Shown here in pieces: positions 1 to 5,522 of a stretch of 7,215 nt of DNA. Below the pieces are notes generated by a model. The model saw only the letters and a program-made list of their open reading frames with translations, made no database searches and was not told the origin of the DNA. The first letter of the stretch is position 1; the number at the start of each line of letters is the position of its first letter. The DNA lies in assembly GCA_030043175.1 (NCBI GenBank), contig JASHYD010000725.1:1-7215 (forward strand). Reading direction: 5' to 3'. This DNA is from Xanthobacteraceae bacterium (lineage in GTDB: Bacteria > Pseudomonadota > Alphaproteobacteria > Rhizobiales > Xanthobacteraceae). The translations under genes were made by a program, and so were the position numbers.

Positions 1-715
1 AAATGCGGTCGGTCTGTTTCGCCAGCGTGCCATTCGGCGCAACGTCGAAAGCGCGGATGTGACCGCGCGGATAGTCGTCAATGTAGAGCACGCTTTGGTC
101 CGGCGAGAAGGCGAGCCCATTGGGAAACACAAAGTCATTGGCAAGCAGAGTAATGGTGCCACGATCGGCGGACACCCGATAGACACCGGCAAAGGTCATG
201 TCCCATTGATCGTGCGCGGGTGTGAAGCCCATCGGATCGGTAAAATAGATGGCGCCGTCTGACTTCACGATCACATCGTTCGGCCGGTTGAGGCGCCGGC
301 CTTGGAAACTGTTGGCAATTACCGTGATGCTGCCGTCGTGCTCCTGAAGCAACCTACCTTGCAGATCGCGTGTGAGTCCATTGGCTTGGTTGGTCTTGTC
401 CTGGAACAGCGCCACCCCTTGTCTCGGCGTGTACTTCATTCGCTTGCTGGCTTGAATATCGCTGAATAGGAGGTAACCGCCTTCCTTCCACCACACGGGT
501 CCCTCGACCGGCCCCAGTGGGCCACCCATGCCAGCCGCAAGCTCCCTGACAGGCTCGGAGGTGGAAATGATGTTGTCCAGCGCCGGATCGAGTTTCTAGA
601 TGCGCGTGGCCGACTGCGCGGACGCTCGACCTATACCGTCGCTTGTGGCAATGCCGCCTGCCGCCGCGGTGACCGCCAACATGTGCCGACGTGAAATGCC
701 GTGTTGGGTACGCAT
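1..715 (-). pseudogene. SMP-30/gluconolactonase (LRE) family protein, Tat signal, interrupted by an amber codon, partial
   Basis: Translation on the minus strand from ATG at 715 gives a twin-arginine signal (SRRHML, a hydrophobic Ala/Gly stretch, then ASA) ending near residue 34. Codon 40 is TAG (596-598). The frame then stays open to the window edge and reads as an SMP-30/gluconolactonase-type beta-propeller: VEGPVW, LLFSDI, NGLTRD, NRPNDV, IYFTDP, FAGVYRVS, FPNGLAFSPD, VLYIDD and HIRAFDV. Family members are metal-dependent lactonases, and the Glu of EGP and the Asn residues of NRPND and PNGL match known metal or substrate ligands. The segment between GRLL and EHDGS is about 11 residues shorter than usual and lacks the common CEH-x2-RRV block. 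The start is well supported: GGGAGG lies at 724-729 and a GATAAT-like -10 at 738-743. The family call is confident. Loss of function is inferred from the stop plus the missing block; the C-terminus lies outside the window. Confidence 0.85.
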
Positions 716-1120
716 AGAAATTCCTCCCTCGCATTAAATTATCTATTTTGGCGCAAATCGAGGACGGCGTCACGATAGGCTCTGCCCTTCGGGGAGCGCA
801 GCGAGCACCCGGACGGAAGAACCGGCGCAAGCCATCGGGCCCATTGGGAACCAGCGGACCTGCCGGCGACACTGGGAGTTGCCATTAGAGCGAGGATTCT
901 AGCAGGTGCCCACAGAACGACGGGCCAACCCATCATAGTCGTTCTCACGTAGCAGCGTCTGCAACACTAACTTCTTCGTCAGTCCGATACTTCACTCGAT
1001 GATACTTACGATATTGTCCGAGGGGAGTTCACGCAGCACACGCTGTAAGATGCCGAGGCGCGTGCGCGCCGAGGGGAGTTTGGGCTGTAAGAGACGGTCG
1101 ATAAGAGGCGTGCCTAAATG
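716..1120. other. Non-coding spacer with repeats
   Basis: No reading frame here has a credible start, ribosome binding site or recognisable protein. The part next to 715 carries the ribosome binding site and an AT-rich stretch (733-750) that may be the promoter of the lactonase-like gene. The part near 1018-1092 holds a composite direct repeat and a perfect palindrome, listed separately. Nothing else stands out. Confidence 0.5.
1018..1092. repeat. Composite direct repeat enclosing a GC palindrome
   Basis: CCGAGGGGAGTT occurs at 1018-1029 and again at 1069-1080. Each copy is followed by GCTGTAAGA, at 1042-1050 and 1084-1092. The gap between the two parts is 12 bases in the first copy and 3 in the second, so the unit looks duplicated and then altered by an indel. 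Between the copies is a perfect palindrome, GGCGCG-TG-CGCGCC, at 1057-1070. Its role is unknown. It lies in the gap between the small secreted protein gene's terminator and the lactonase-like gene. Confidence 0.6.
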
Positions 1121-1147
1121 AAAAGCCCCGCCCAAGGAGGACGGGGC
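1121..1147 (-). terminator. Rho-independent terminator of the small Cys-rich protein gene
   Basis: Read on the minus strand, GCCCCGTCC pairs with GGGCGGGGC across a TCCTT loop (stem 1125-1147, nine pairs including one G-T). TTTTCATTT follows. It begins 24 bases after the stop codon at 1172, where the terminator of that gene would be expected. The plus strand has no matching T-run, so it acts on minus-strand transcripts. Confidence 0.85.
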
Positions 1148-1171
1148 CAAGTCATGGGGGGGAGGTGAGGG

Positions 1172-1384
1172 TCAGAAGCAGTATGTGTCGCAGAATTGCC
1201 GACCACCAATCCACTGGCACTGGGTTTGGCACATGCCCCCGGCGTACTTCTCACCCGGAGGCGACGGGCGTTTGATCTGGTCGATGATGCGGGGCTTCGG
1301 GCTCGGAGTAGCAAGGCCAGTTGCACCGGCCTCAGCAGCAGCGATGAGGCAAACAGCGGTGAGCAGAGAAACGACGAGACGCAT
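1172..1384 (-). CDS. Small secreted protein with two CxxxC motifs
   Basis: This is a 70-residue protein with a typical Sec signal: MR, a hydrophobic stretch VVSLLTAVCLIAAAEA, and a likely cut near AEA or AGA around residues 19-21. The mature part is about 50 residues and starts Pro-rich. It ends with two Cys pairs, C52-QTQ-C56 and C65-DTY-C69, finishing in Phe. The even CxxxC-x8-CxxxC spacing suggests two disulfides in an oxidising periplasm. There is no lipobox. ATG at 1384 is preferred because GGAGGG (1390-1395) sits five bases upstream; a GTG at 1390 in the same frame would overlap that site. A strong terminator follows, so the gene is probably a single unit. I recognise no characterised family, though similar short proteins occur as hypotheticals in Bradyrhizobium-type genomes. 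Existence is fairly sure; function is unknown. Confidence 0.8.
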   Translation of the reverse strand: MRLVVSLLTAVCLIAAAEAGATGLATPSPKPRIIDQIKRPSPPGEKYAGGMCQTQCQWIGGRQFCDTYCF

Positions 1385-1459
1385 AGACACCCTCCATTGG
1401 AGCGACGGCCCGGTGCGGCCGAGGACCGAGGGATATCTCGCAACTCACAGCGAAAGCGA

Positions 1460-1476
1460 TGAGTCGTTTTGACTCA
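1460..1476. promoter_or_regulatory. Perfect palindrome, possible operator of the small secreted protein gene
   Basis: TGAGTC-GTTTT-GACTCA is a perfect 6+6 inverted repeat with a five-base spacer. It lies 75 bases upstream of the start at 1384, where a regulator would be expected to bind. I see no convincing -35/-10 pair next to it, and no regulator gene is in the window. Operator function is inferred from symmetry and position only. Confidence 0.3.
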
Positions 1477-1627
1477 CGTCACAATGGTTGCGTGCTTGTC
1501 GTCTAATGCCTGTTATATTCGTTTGCTTAGTATGTCGGCGTACTGCGTGAAAAAATGGGTCTCCTGCCCCGGATCGACTTGTCGCATTATCCAATCGAGC
1601 ATTTCAAAGGTTCCAGTAAACCCCCGA

Positions 1628-1842
1628 GGGACCCGAGCACACCGAGGGGAGGTTCGCCTTGCAGTGAGCCTTCCCAACAAATCGGGTCCCATATAGCGCC
1701 CCTCGCTGGGAAAAGTCCCCTGGGGGTCGCAGCGGAAGGGCTGTGGGTTTTGGCCCCCTGCCGGGAACCCAACAGGGCCGCCCACCAAGTCCTCACCTTG
1801 CTCCCCAGTTGGAAGGCCTGCGTCCCAGGACGGTTGGCGGCC
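1628..1842 (+). ncRNA. Candidate structured RNA segment (several consecutive helices)
   Basis: Hand folding finds helices in series. Helix one is 1628-1636 with 1682-1690 (nine perfect pairs). Nested inside it, 1646-1655 pairs with 1666-1675 (ten pairs, two of them G-U). Next come 1704-1708 with 1730-1734, and 1741-1749 with 1766-1775 (nine pairs, one bulged A). Then a long arm: 1776-1782 with 1836-1842, 1784-1786 with 1832-1834, 1789-1793 with 1827-1831, and inner 1796-1799 with 1813-1816. The wobble pairs are G-U only if the plus strand is transcribed; on the minus strand they become C-A mismatches. I do not recognise RNase P, tmRNA, SRP, 6S, a known riboswitch or a group II intron domain V. 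A TATATT box lies at 1513-1518 without a good -35. GC-rich DNA folds readily, so this remains a hypothesis. Confidence 0.22.
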
Positions 1843-1865
1843 GTGTGGGTGAGCAACCAACCGAG

Positions 1866-1907
1866 CAAGTTGATGTCTGGCGTTTCCCGGCCCCAAGGGT
1901 CAACTTG
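1866..1907. repeat. Inverted repeat with 26-base spacer
   Basis: CAAGTTGA at 1866-1873 is exactly complementary to TCAACTTG at 1900-1907. It directly follows the folded segment ending at 1842 and could be a further helix of it, but it also overlaps the minus-strand coding remnant. No T-run follows on either strand, so it does not look like an intrinsic terminator. Confidence 0.35.
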
Positions 1908-2123
1908 AATGCTTCGCGCAGGGCTTCGTTGGCGATCGCGTCGTCGGTATCGGCAACCACCACGCTGAACCGCACCTTGGTCTTCCAACCACTTCATGCG
2001 TCGGCGAGGGGCCGAAGGCTTTGCCCCACGGGACCTGCGCCTCTGCCTTCCGCTGACGCGATCGCGTGGAGCGCGCTGCATACCTGCAATCTGCTTTGCG
2101 CGGTAGGCGGGGTCAGCCAGTGC
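1883..2123 (-). pseudogene. Frameshifted coding remnant of unknown function
   Basis: Two protein-like stretches lie in different minus-strand frames. One frame encodes ALADPAYRAKQIAGMQRA (2123-2070) and later MKWLEDQ (1997-1977). One base further on, another frame encodes VRFSVVVADTDDAIAN and then EALREAFKLTLGAGK (1975-1883). In the second stretch most codons end in G or C, as in the intact genes here, while surrounding frames do not. Removing one base at 1976 joins MKWLEDQ to VRFSVVV. The first stretch recalls the ADPxxRAK repeats of some phage-associated or HNH-like proteins, but I cannot name a family. No ribosome binding site or clear end was found. This is a weak call. Confidence 0.22.
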
Positions 2124-2418
2124 TTGGTTGCAGAGCGGTACACAAATGGGATACACAGACAGCCGGGTAAGGAAGGATCGGACATCAGAGTTATCCTTGT
2201 AAATTCGGCATAAATTGCTGTCGTGCGTGTGAGACGAGGAATTCGATTTGAACTGCGGGCGCAGATGCATACACTGTCGTCGTCTGGAGCCCGTTTCGAC
2301 CAGATCGGAGCTCTCTGCATGCCGCGCTTATCGCGGGCATTCGCGTCGGATCCTCGGCAGGGACGTGGATGGTCGGGACCGGCCATGACTGCGAATAAAT
2401 AGCCCAGCTTTATTCAGG
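2124..2418. other. Non-coding region upstream of the acyltransferase gene
   Basis: No convincing gene is seen. A short imperfect hairpin, ATGCCGCG-CTTAT-CGCGGGCAT (one bulged G), lies at 2319-2340. A perfect inverted repeat next to the start codon is listed separately. The promoter of the acyltransferase gene is expected here, but I cannot point to a reliable -35/-10 pair. Confidence 0.4.
2393..2415 (+). promoter_or_regulatory. Inverted repeat at the start codon of the FemAB-like gene
   Basis: GAATAAA at 2393-2399 is exactly complementary to TTTATTC at 2409-2415, with nine bases between. The right arm ends three bases before ATG 2419 and covers the place where a Shine-Dalgarno sequence should be; only AGG touching the ATG is present. 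It could be a repressor site, a translation-blocking hairpin, or a sign that translation starts further downstream. Confidence 0.35.
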
Positions 2419-3693
2419 ATGAGTAAGCCCACCAGGATGTTCCGCAAGACCGCCCCAAAGGACGCACAATTCCCGCAGGCTGCTGGCGGTCAGGCTTTGC
2501 GCATTCGCGTCCTTCCATCGATCAGCGATGTCGCGGCGGCCTCGTGGGACGCCTGCGCGGGCGGCGCCGGCGCCAACCCGTTCACGCGACACGCCTTCCT
2601 CTGTGCCCTCGAAACCTCGAAGTCGGCGACGGCGCGCACCGGCTGGCAGCCGCAGCATCTCGTCGCCGAGACCGACGACGGCAGCATCATCGGGGTCGCG
2701 CCGTGCTACCTCAAATCCCATTCGCGCGGCGAATACGTGTTCGACCGCGGCTGGGCGGAAGCCTATGAGCGCGCCGGCGGCGGCTACTATCCCAAGCTCC
2801 AAGTCGCGGTGCCGTTCACGCCCGCCACCGGGCGTCGCCTGATGGTGGCGCCGGACGCCGACGTCGGCGTCGCATGGTCCGCGCTGGCCGCGGGTCTCGT
2901 CGAGCTTACAAGAATGCGCAACGCCTCCTCGGCTCACATTACCTTCATGACCAAGGCGGAATGCGATGCGCTCGGCGAACACGGGTTCCTCATGCGCACA
3001 GACCAGCAATTCCATTGGGAGAATGGCGGCTTTGCGACCTTCGAGGATTTTCTCGCCGCCCTGTCGTCACGCAAGCGCAAGACCATCAGGCGGGAGCGCC
3101 GCGACGCGCTTGCCGCCGGCATCGAGGTGCTCGCGCTCAACGGCGCCGATCTCACCGAGGCCGCCTGGGACGCCTTCTTCGCATTTTACATGGACACCGG
3201 CTCGCGCAAGTGGGGACGACCCTACCTGACCCGCGAATTCTTTTCGCTGATCGGGCAAACCATGGCGAACGAAACCGTCCTGATCATGGCAAAGCGCGCC
3301 GGCCGCTTCATTGCCGGGGCGATCAACTTTATCGGCGACGGCACGCTGTTCGGCCGCCATTGGGGCGCGGTCGAGCATCATCCGTTTCTGCATTTCGAGA
3401 TCTGCTATTATCAGGCGATCGAATATGCGATCGACCACCGGCTTGCGCGCGTCGAGGCCGGGGCTCAAGGCGAGCATAAACTCGCACGAGGCTATTTGCC
3501 CAACACCACCTATTCGGCGCACCACATTGCGGATTCCGCCTTCCGGCGGGCGGTCGACGACTATCTCAGGCGCGAGCGCGCCTATGTGGAGGCTGCCGGA
3601 CGAGAACTCCGGGATGCCGGCCCGTTCCGTAAGTGCGTGGACGCCGGAGATCGCCAAGCGCAGGAACTGGCCGATGAGGACGCGGGGTTTTGA
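2419..3693 (+). CDS. FemAB-like GNAT-fold acyltransferase (DUF482/COG3146)
   Basis: The 424-residue protein matches, from memory, the DUF482 (FemAB_like, Pfam PF04339) family, annotated as GNAT-type or 'peptidogalycan' enzymes. FemAB relatives transfer aminoacyl groups to peptidoglycan precursors; the substrate of this branch is not established. Visible hallmarks are NPFTRHAFL (53-61) after a variable N-terminus, the LVAE...IIGVAPCYLKSHSRGEYVFD block (81-109), ENGGFATFEDFLAALSSRKRKTIRRERR (201-228, a basic patch), FGRHWGA-x-EHHPFLHFE (311-327), and EAGAQGEHKLARGYLP (346-361). No signal peptide or membrane segment is seen, so it is probably cytoplasmic. The start is uncertain: ATG 2419 lacks a normal Shine-Dalgarno, and ATG 2437 is an alternative, also with only AGG nearby. 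The last 19 residues (CVDAG...DAGF) look like a variable tail. It is followed by a HIT gene on the same strand after 306 bases. Confidence 0.9.
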   Translation: MSKPTRMFRKTAPKDAQFPQAAGGQALRIRVLPSISDVAAASWDACAGGAGANPFTRHAFLCALETSKSATARTGWQPQHLVAETDDGSIIGVAPCYLKSHSRGEYVFDRGWAEAYERAGGGYYPKLQVAVPFTPATGRRLMVAPDADVGVAWSALAAGLVELTRMRNASSAHITFMTKAECDALGEHGFLMRTDQQFHWENGGFATFEDFLAALSSRKRKTIRRERRDALAAGIEVLALNGADLTEAAWDAFFAFYMDTGSRKWGRPYLTREFFSLIGQTMANETVLIMAKRAGRFIAGAINFIGDGTLFGRHWGAVEHHPFLHFEICYYQAIEYAIDHRLARVEAGAQGEHKLARGYLPNTTYSAHHIADSAFRRAVDDYLRRERAYVEAAGRELRDAGPFRKCVDAGDRQAQELADEDAGF

Positions 3694-3999
3694 GGGTTTA
3701 CCGGCCGGATCGAGCGGCGATTTCGTTCTTGCGGTGTCCGGCTTGCGCTGTGCGGCCGCAAGGGGCGCCGAAAAGAAAGATTGTAATCGGAGGAATGCGC
3801 ATTGATCTCGGAGGTCGAAAGCCCTCCCGGCAGGGGTCGAGCTCGAAGGCAAGCGAGGCCGCGGCATCAAGATCCGGCACAGCGTCTTCAAACGCCTGCT
3901 ATTGCGGGGGCGTTCGCCTCGGCATAGGTGAGCTCTGGTTGGCCGTTATGGCGGCTTAAACAGTCACCCCCGACATTCCCGACCACCCGGAGACCACCA
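3694..3999. other. Spacer between the acyltransferase and HIT genes
   Basis: These 306 bases contain no gene I can support. A short frame at 3795-3959 has GGAGGA touching its ATG, which is too close for a working ribosome binding site, and its Ser/Ala-rich product resembles nothing known. No intrinsic terminator was seen. The last bases hold the ribosome binding site GGAG (3989-3992) of the HIT gene. Confidence 0.5.
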
Positions 4000-4428
4000 A
4001 TGGCGAGCTACGACCCGACCAACGTGTTCGCGAAAATTCTGCGCGGCGAGATGCCAAGCTACAAGGTCTATGAGGACGATCGCGCCTTCGCGTTCCTCGA
4101 CATCATGCCGCGCACACCCGGACACACCCTGGTGATCCCCAAGGTGCCGGCCCGAAACATTCTCGATGTTGCTCCCGATGACCTCGCCCATGTTATGAAA
4201 GTGGTCCAGAAGGTCGCCCGAGCCGGCATGAAAGCGTTCGATGCGGATGGCGTGACCGTCCAGCAGTTCTCCGAACCGGCCGGCGGGGAGGTGGTGTTCC
4301 ACCTGCATATTCATGTCATGCCGCGCCGGGCCGGCATTGCGCTCAAGCCGCCCGCCAGCGTCAAGGAAGACCCGGCGGTGTTGTCGGAACAGGCGAGCAA
4401 GCTCGGCGCGGCGCTGGCTGAAGGGTGA
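4000..4428 (+). CDS. HIT (histidine triad) family nucleotide hydrolase
   Basis: The 142-residue protein has the HIT fold layout: an N-terminal NVFAKILRGEMPSYKVYEDD (8-27), FLDIMPRTPGHTLVIPK (32-48), and the signature H101-L-H103-I-H105-V-M. By analogy with Hint, the middle His of the triad (H103) is the likely nucleophile and H42 the accessory His. Such enzymes hydrolyse nucleoside phosphoramidates or AMP-lysine-type substrates as cytoplasmic dimers; the exact substrate cannot be told here. ATG 4000 is chosen because GGAG (3989-3992) sits seven bases upstream and the product begins like the family; an in-frame upstream ATG at 3928 would add 24 unrelated residues. The gene converges on the minus-strand gene at 4692. 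Family assignment is firm. Confidence 0.95.
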   Translation: MASYDPTNVFAKILRGEMPSYKVYEDDRAFAFLDIMPRTPGHTLVIPKVPARNILDVAPDDLAHVMKVVQKVARAGMKAFDADGVTVQQFSEPAGGEVVFHLHIHVMPRRAGIALKPPASVKEDPAVLSEQASKLGAALAEG

Positions 4429-4505
4429 AACGCGCGCTTCTTGCGGTATATACTATGGATCAAGGATGTCGGCGGCGCCGGCACCGTGATCATCCGGCTT
4501 AAAGC

Positions 4506-4567
4506 ATGCGCCGCGCGCATTCCCGTCCGGAGTTTGCGCGTGGGGCATCGCCCTCGGTAGGGGCGAT
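4506..4567. other. Two hairpins in the convergent spacer
   Basis: Between the converging genes, ATGCGC-CGC-GCGCAT (4506-4520) and ATCGCCC-TCGGTAG-GGGCGAT (4547-4567) are perfect hairpins. Neither has a T-run on either strand, so they are not classical intrinsic terminators, though they lie where both transcripts should end. The rest of the 263-base spacer (4429-4691) shows no gene. Confidence 0.4.
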
Positions 4568-4691
4568 CCTGGGAGCGGATCCTCGTGGGCGCCCCCCGAC
4601 TCGGGTTGAACTGATTGTCCCCCGCAGTAGCGCAGACCACAAGGGTCGCCCGCTCCATTCCTAAGTTGGTGCGAACGCCATCCGGTCGCCT

Positions 4692-5120
4692 TCACCCAAC
4701 GCTCTCATGCGACGACGCAACGCGCTTGCGGTCCTCGGCATCTTGCGTGCGCTGAGCGGCCGGCAATTGCAGCACAACTGCGTGCTGCCCCTCGCACAGC
4801 CTGGTGACGAGCACGATCTGCCCGTCGGGGAACTCGAGTGCGTCGTGGTGCACGTATGGCTGATCGGCATTGACCTGCCGGAAGCGCGCCACTGTCGCGT
4901 CAAGCTTTTTCGCGTGCTTCAGGTTGGGGAAGAAACCATGCTCGTATTCCACCTCTTTGTCGAACGCAACTTCCGTCCCGGGAAGAAGGCAAACGGCCAC
5001 GCTGGGCTCGCCGGGCGCGGCGAAACCACCGGTGATCGCGTTCGTGAATTTCGTCGACACCAATTTGTCTCCAATCACAGCGGGTCGAGATTCAATAAAT
5101 TGCAGACTGTAGTCGCACAT
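4692..5120 (-). CDS. Conserved protein of unknown function, MCDYS start
   Basis: The 142-residue protein begins MCDYSLQFIESRP and continues with VSTKF (21-25), GGFAAPGEPSVAVCLLPGTE (31-50), ARFRQVN (78-84), HHDALEFPDGQIVL (91-104) and TRLCEGQHAVVLQLP (106-120), then a charged variable tail. I recognise it as a hypothetical family seen in Bradyrhizobium-type genomes, with no known function. There is no signal peptide or membrane segment. The start is ATG 5120, with GGAG (5129-5132) eight bases upstream and a product that begins as I remember the family. The same frame is open upstream to 5450, but that extension is Arg/Pro-rich and unlike a protein. Cys at position 2 would be N-terminal after Met removal. 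Other candidate functional residues are H91, H92 and D93. The gene lies downstream of clpA on the same strand, but the 402-base gap argues for its own promoter. Confidence 0.85.
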   Translation of the reverse strand: MCDYSLQFIESRPAVIGDKLVSTKFTNAITGGFAAPGEPSVAVCLLPGTEVAFDKEVEYEHGFFPNLKHAKKLDATVARFRQVNADQPYVHHDALEFPDGQIVLVTRLCEGQHAVVLQLPAAQRTQDAEDRKRVASSHESVG

Positions 5121-5274
5121 TGAAGGTACTCCACTGTTGCGAACAGCCAGTATGGTTGTCCTGTCTCCAAATGTGCCAAAACCCGGCGGCAATTTCGTGT
5201 CGAGGTACGGCAGAGGCTTATGCGGCTTGGCACTGCAAGGGCACGCGCGACGGCATGCATGCGGGGGTTCAGAG

Positions 5275-5290
5275 CGCGTTGCCCAACGCG
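5275..5290. promoter_or_regulatory. 16-base perfect palindrome, possible protein-binding site
   Basis: CGCGTTG-CC-CAACGCG is perfectly symmetric. The two-base centre is too short for a stable RNA loop, so a DNA-binding site is more likely than a hairpin. It lies 155 bases upstream of the start at 5120, far for a core operator. Its function is inferred from symmetry only. Confidence 0.3.
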
Positions 5291-5460
5291 GATTCAACAG
5301 AAGGCAGACAACAACGGCCGATGAAGCCCGTCTTTGCCGACGAAAATAAAGACCGATCTTGCTTTGAATCGCCGAGTACCCCCACCGTCGCCGCAACCAC
5401 CTCCATGCTGGGGCCATCCGGTCTTGATTGCGTTGCCTCGGCGAACGCACAGCAACTGTC

Positions 5461-5483
5461 GCCCCCGGATCAAGTCCGGGGGC
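5461..5483. repeat. Palindromic intergenic element (CCGGATCAAGTCCGG type)
   Basis: GCCCCCGGA-TCAAG-TCCGGGGGC forms a nine-pair perfect stem. Palindromes with this CCGGATCAAGTCCGG core are, from general knowledge, repeated in intergenic DNA of many alphaproteobacterial genomes. Only one copy is in the window. It begins 39 bases beyond the clpA stop and could protect or help end the clpA transcript, but no T-run follows on the minus strand. Confidence 0.6.
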
Positions 5484-5522
5484 AACTGAGCCTACGGCCG
5501 GAATGTCGCCTTCGAGCCCGCC

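Larger units (their letters stand above)
5121..5522. other. Spacer between clpA and the MCDYS gene
   Basis: This 402-base stretch shows no credible gene on either strand. It holds the GGAG ribosome binding site of the gene starting at 5120, a 16-base perfect palindrome (5275-5290), and a larger palindromic repeat (5461-5483) just past the clpA stop. I could not identify a convincing promoter, although one is expected on the minus strand. Confidence 0.5.

Noticed and set aside
354..872. 172-codon minus-strand frame overlapping the lactonase-like gene
   Set aside because: It is out of frame with the recognisable SMP-30 motifs and has no known protein features.
1385..1390. GTG start adding two residues to the small secreted protein
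   Set aside because: The GTG overlaps the GGAGGG that serves as ribosome binding site for ATG 1384.
1763..1842. Possible integron attC site (ACCCAAC near inverted repeats)
   Set aside because: No matching GTTRRRY core site with the right spacing was found, and there is no integrase or cassette structure.
1513..1896. 127-codon minus-strand frame
   Set aside because: Codon third positions are only about half G or C in the part I counted, unlike real genes here. No domain is recognised, and it overlaps the self-complementary segment.
3795..3959. 54-codon frame behind GGAGGA
   Set aside because: The purine run touches the ATG, the product is low-complexity Ser/Ala-rich, and no family is recognised.
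3928..3999. Upstream ATG extending the HIT protein by 24 residues
   Set aside because: The extension is unlike the family and lacks a good ribosome binding site, whereas ATG 4000 has GGAG at the right distance.
5167..5179. Sigma-54-like TTGGCAC on the minus strand upstream of the MCDYS gene
   Set aside because: The -12 element TTGC is absent at the required spacing.
5121..5450. Upstream extension of the MCDYS protein to 252 residues
   Set aside because: The extra 110 residues are Arg/Pro-rich and non-protein-like; ATG 5120 has its own ribosome binding site and a family-like start.
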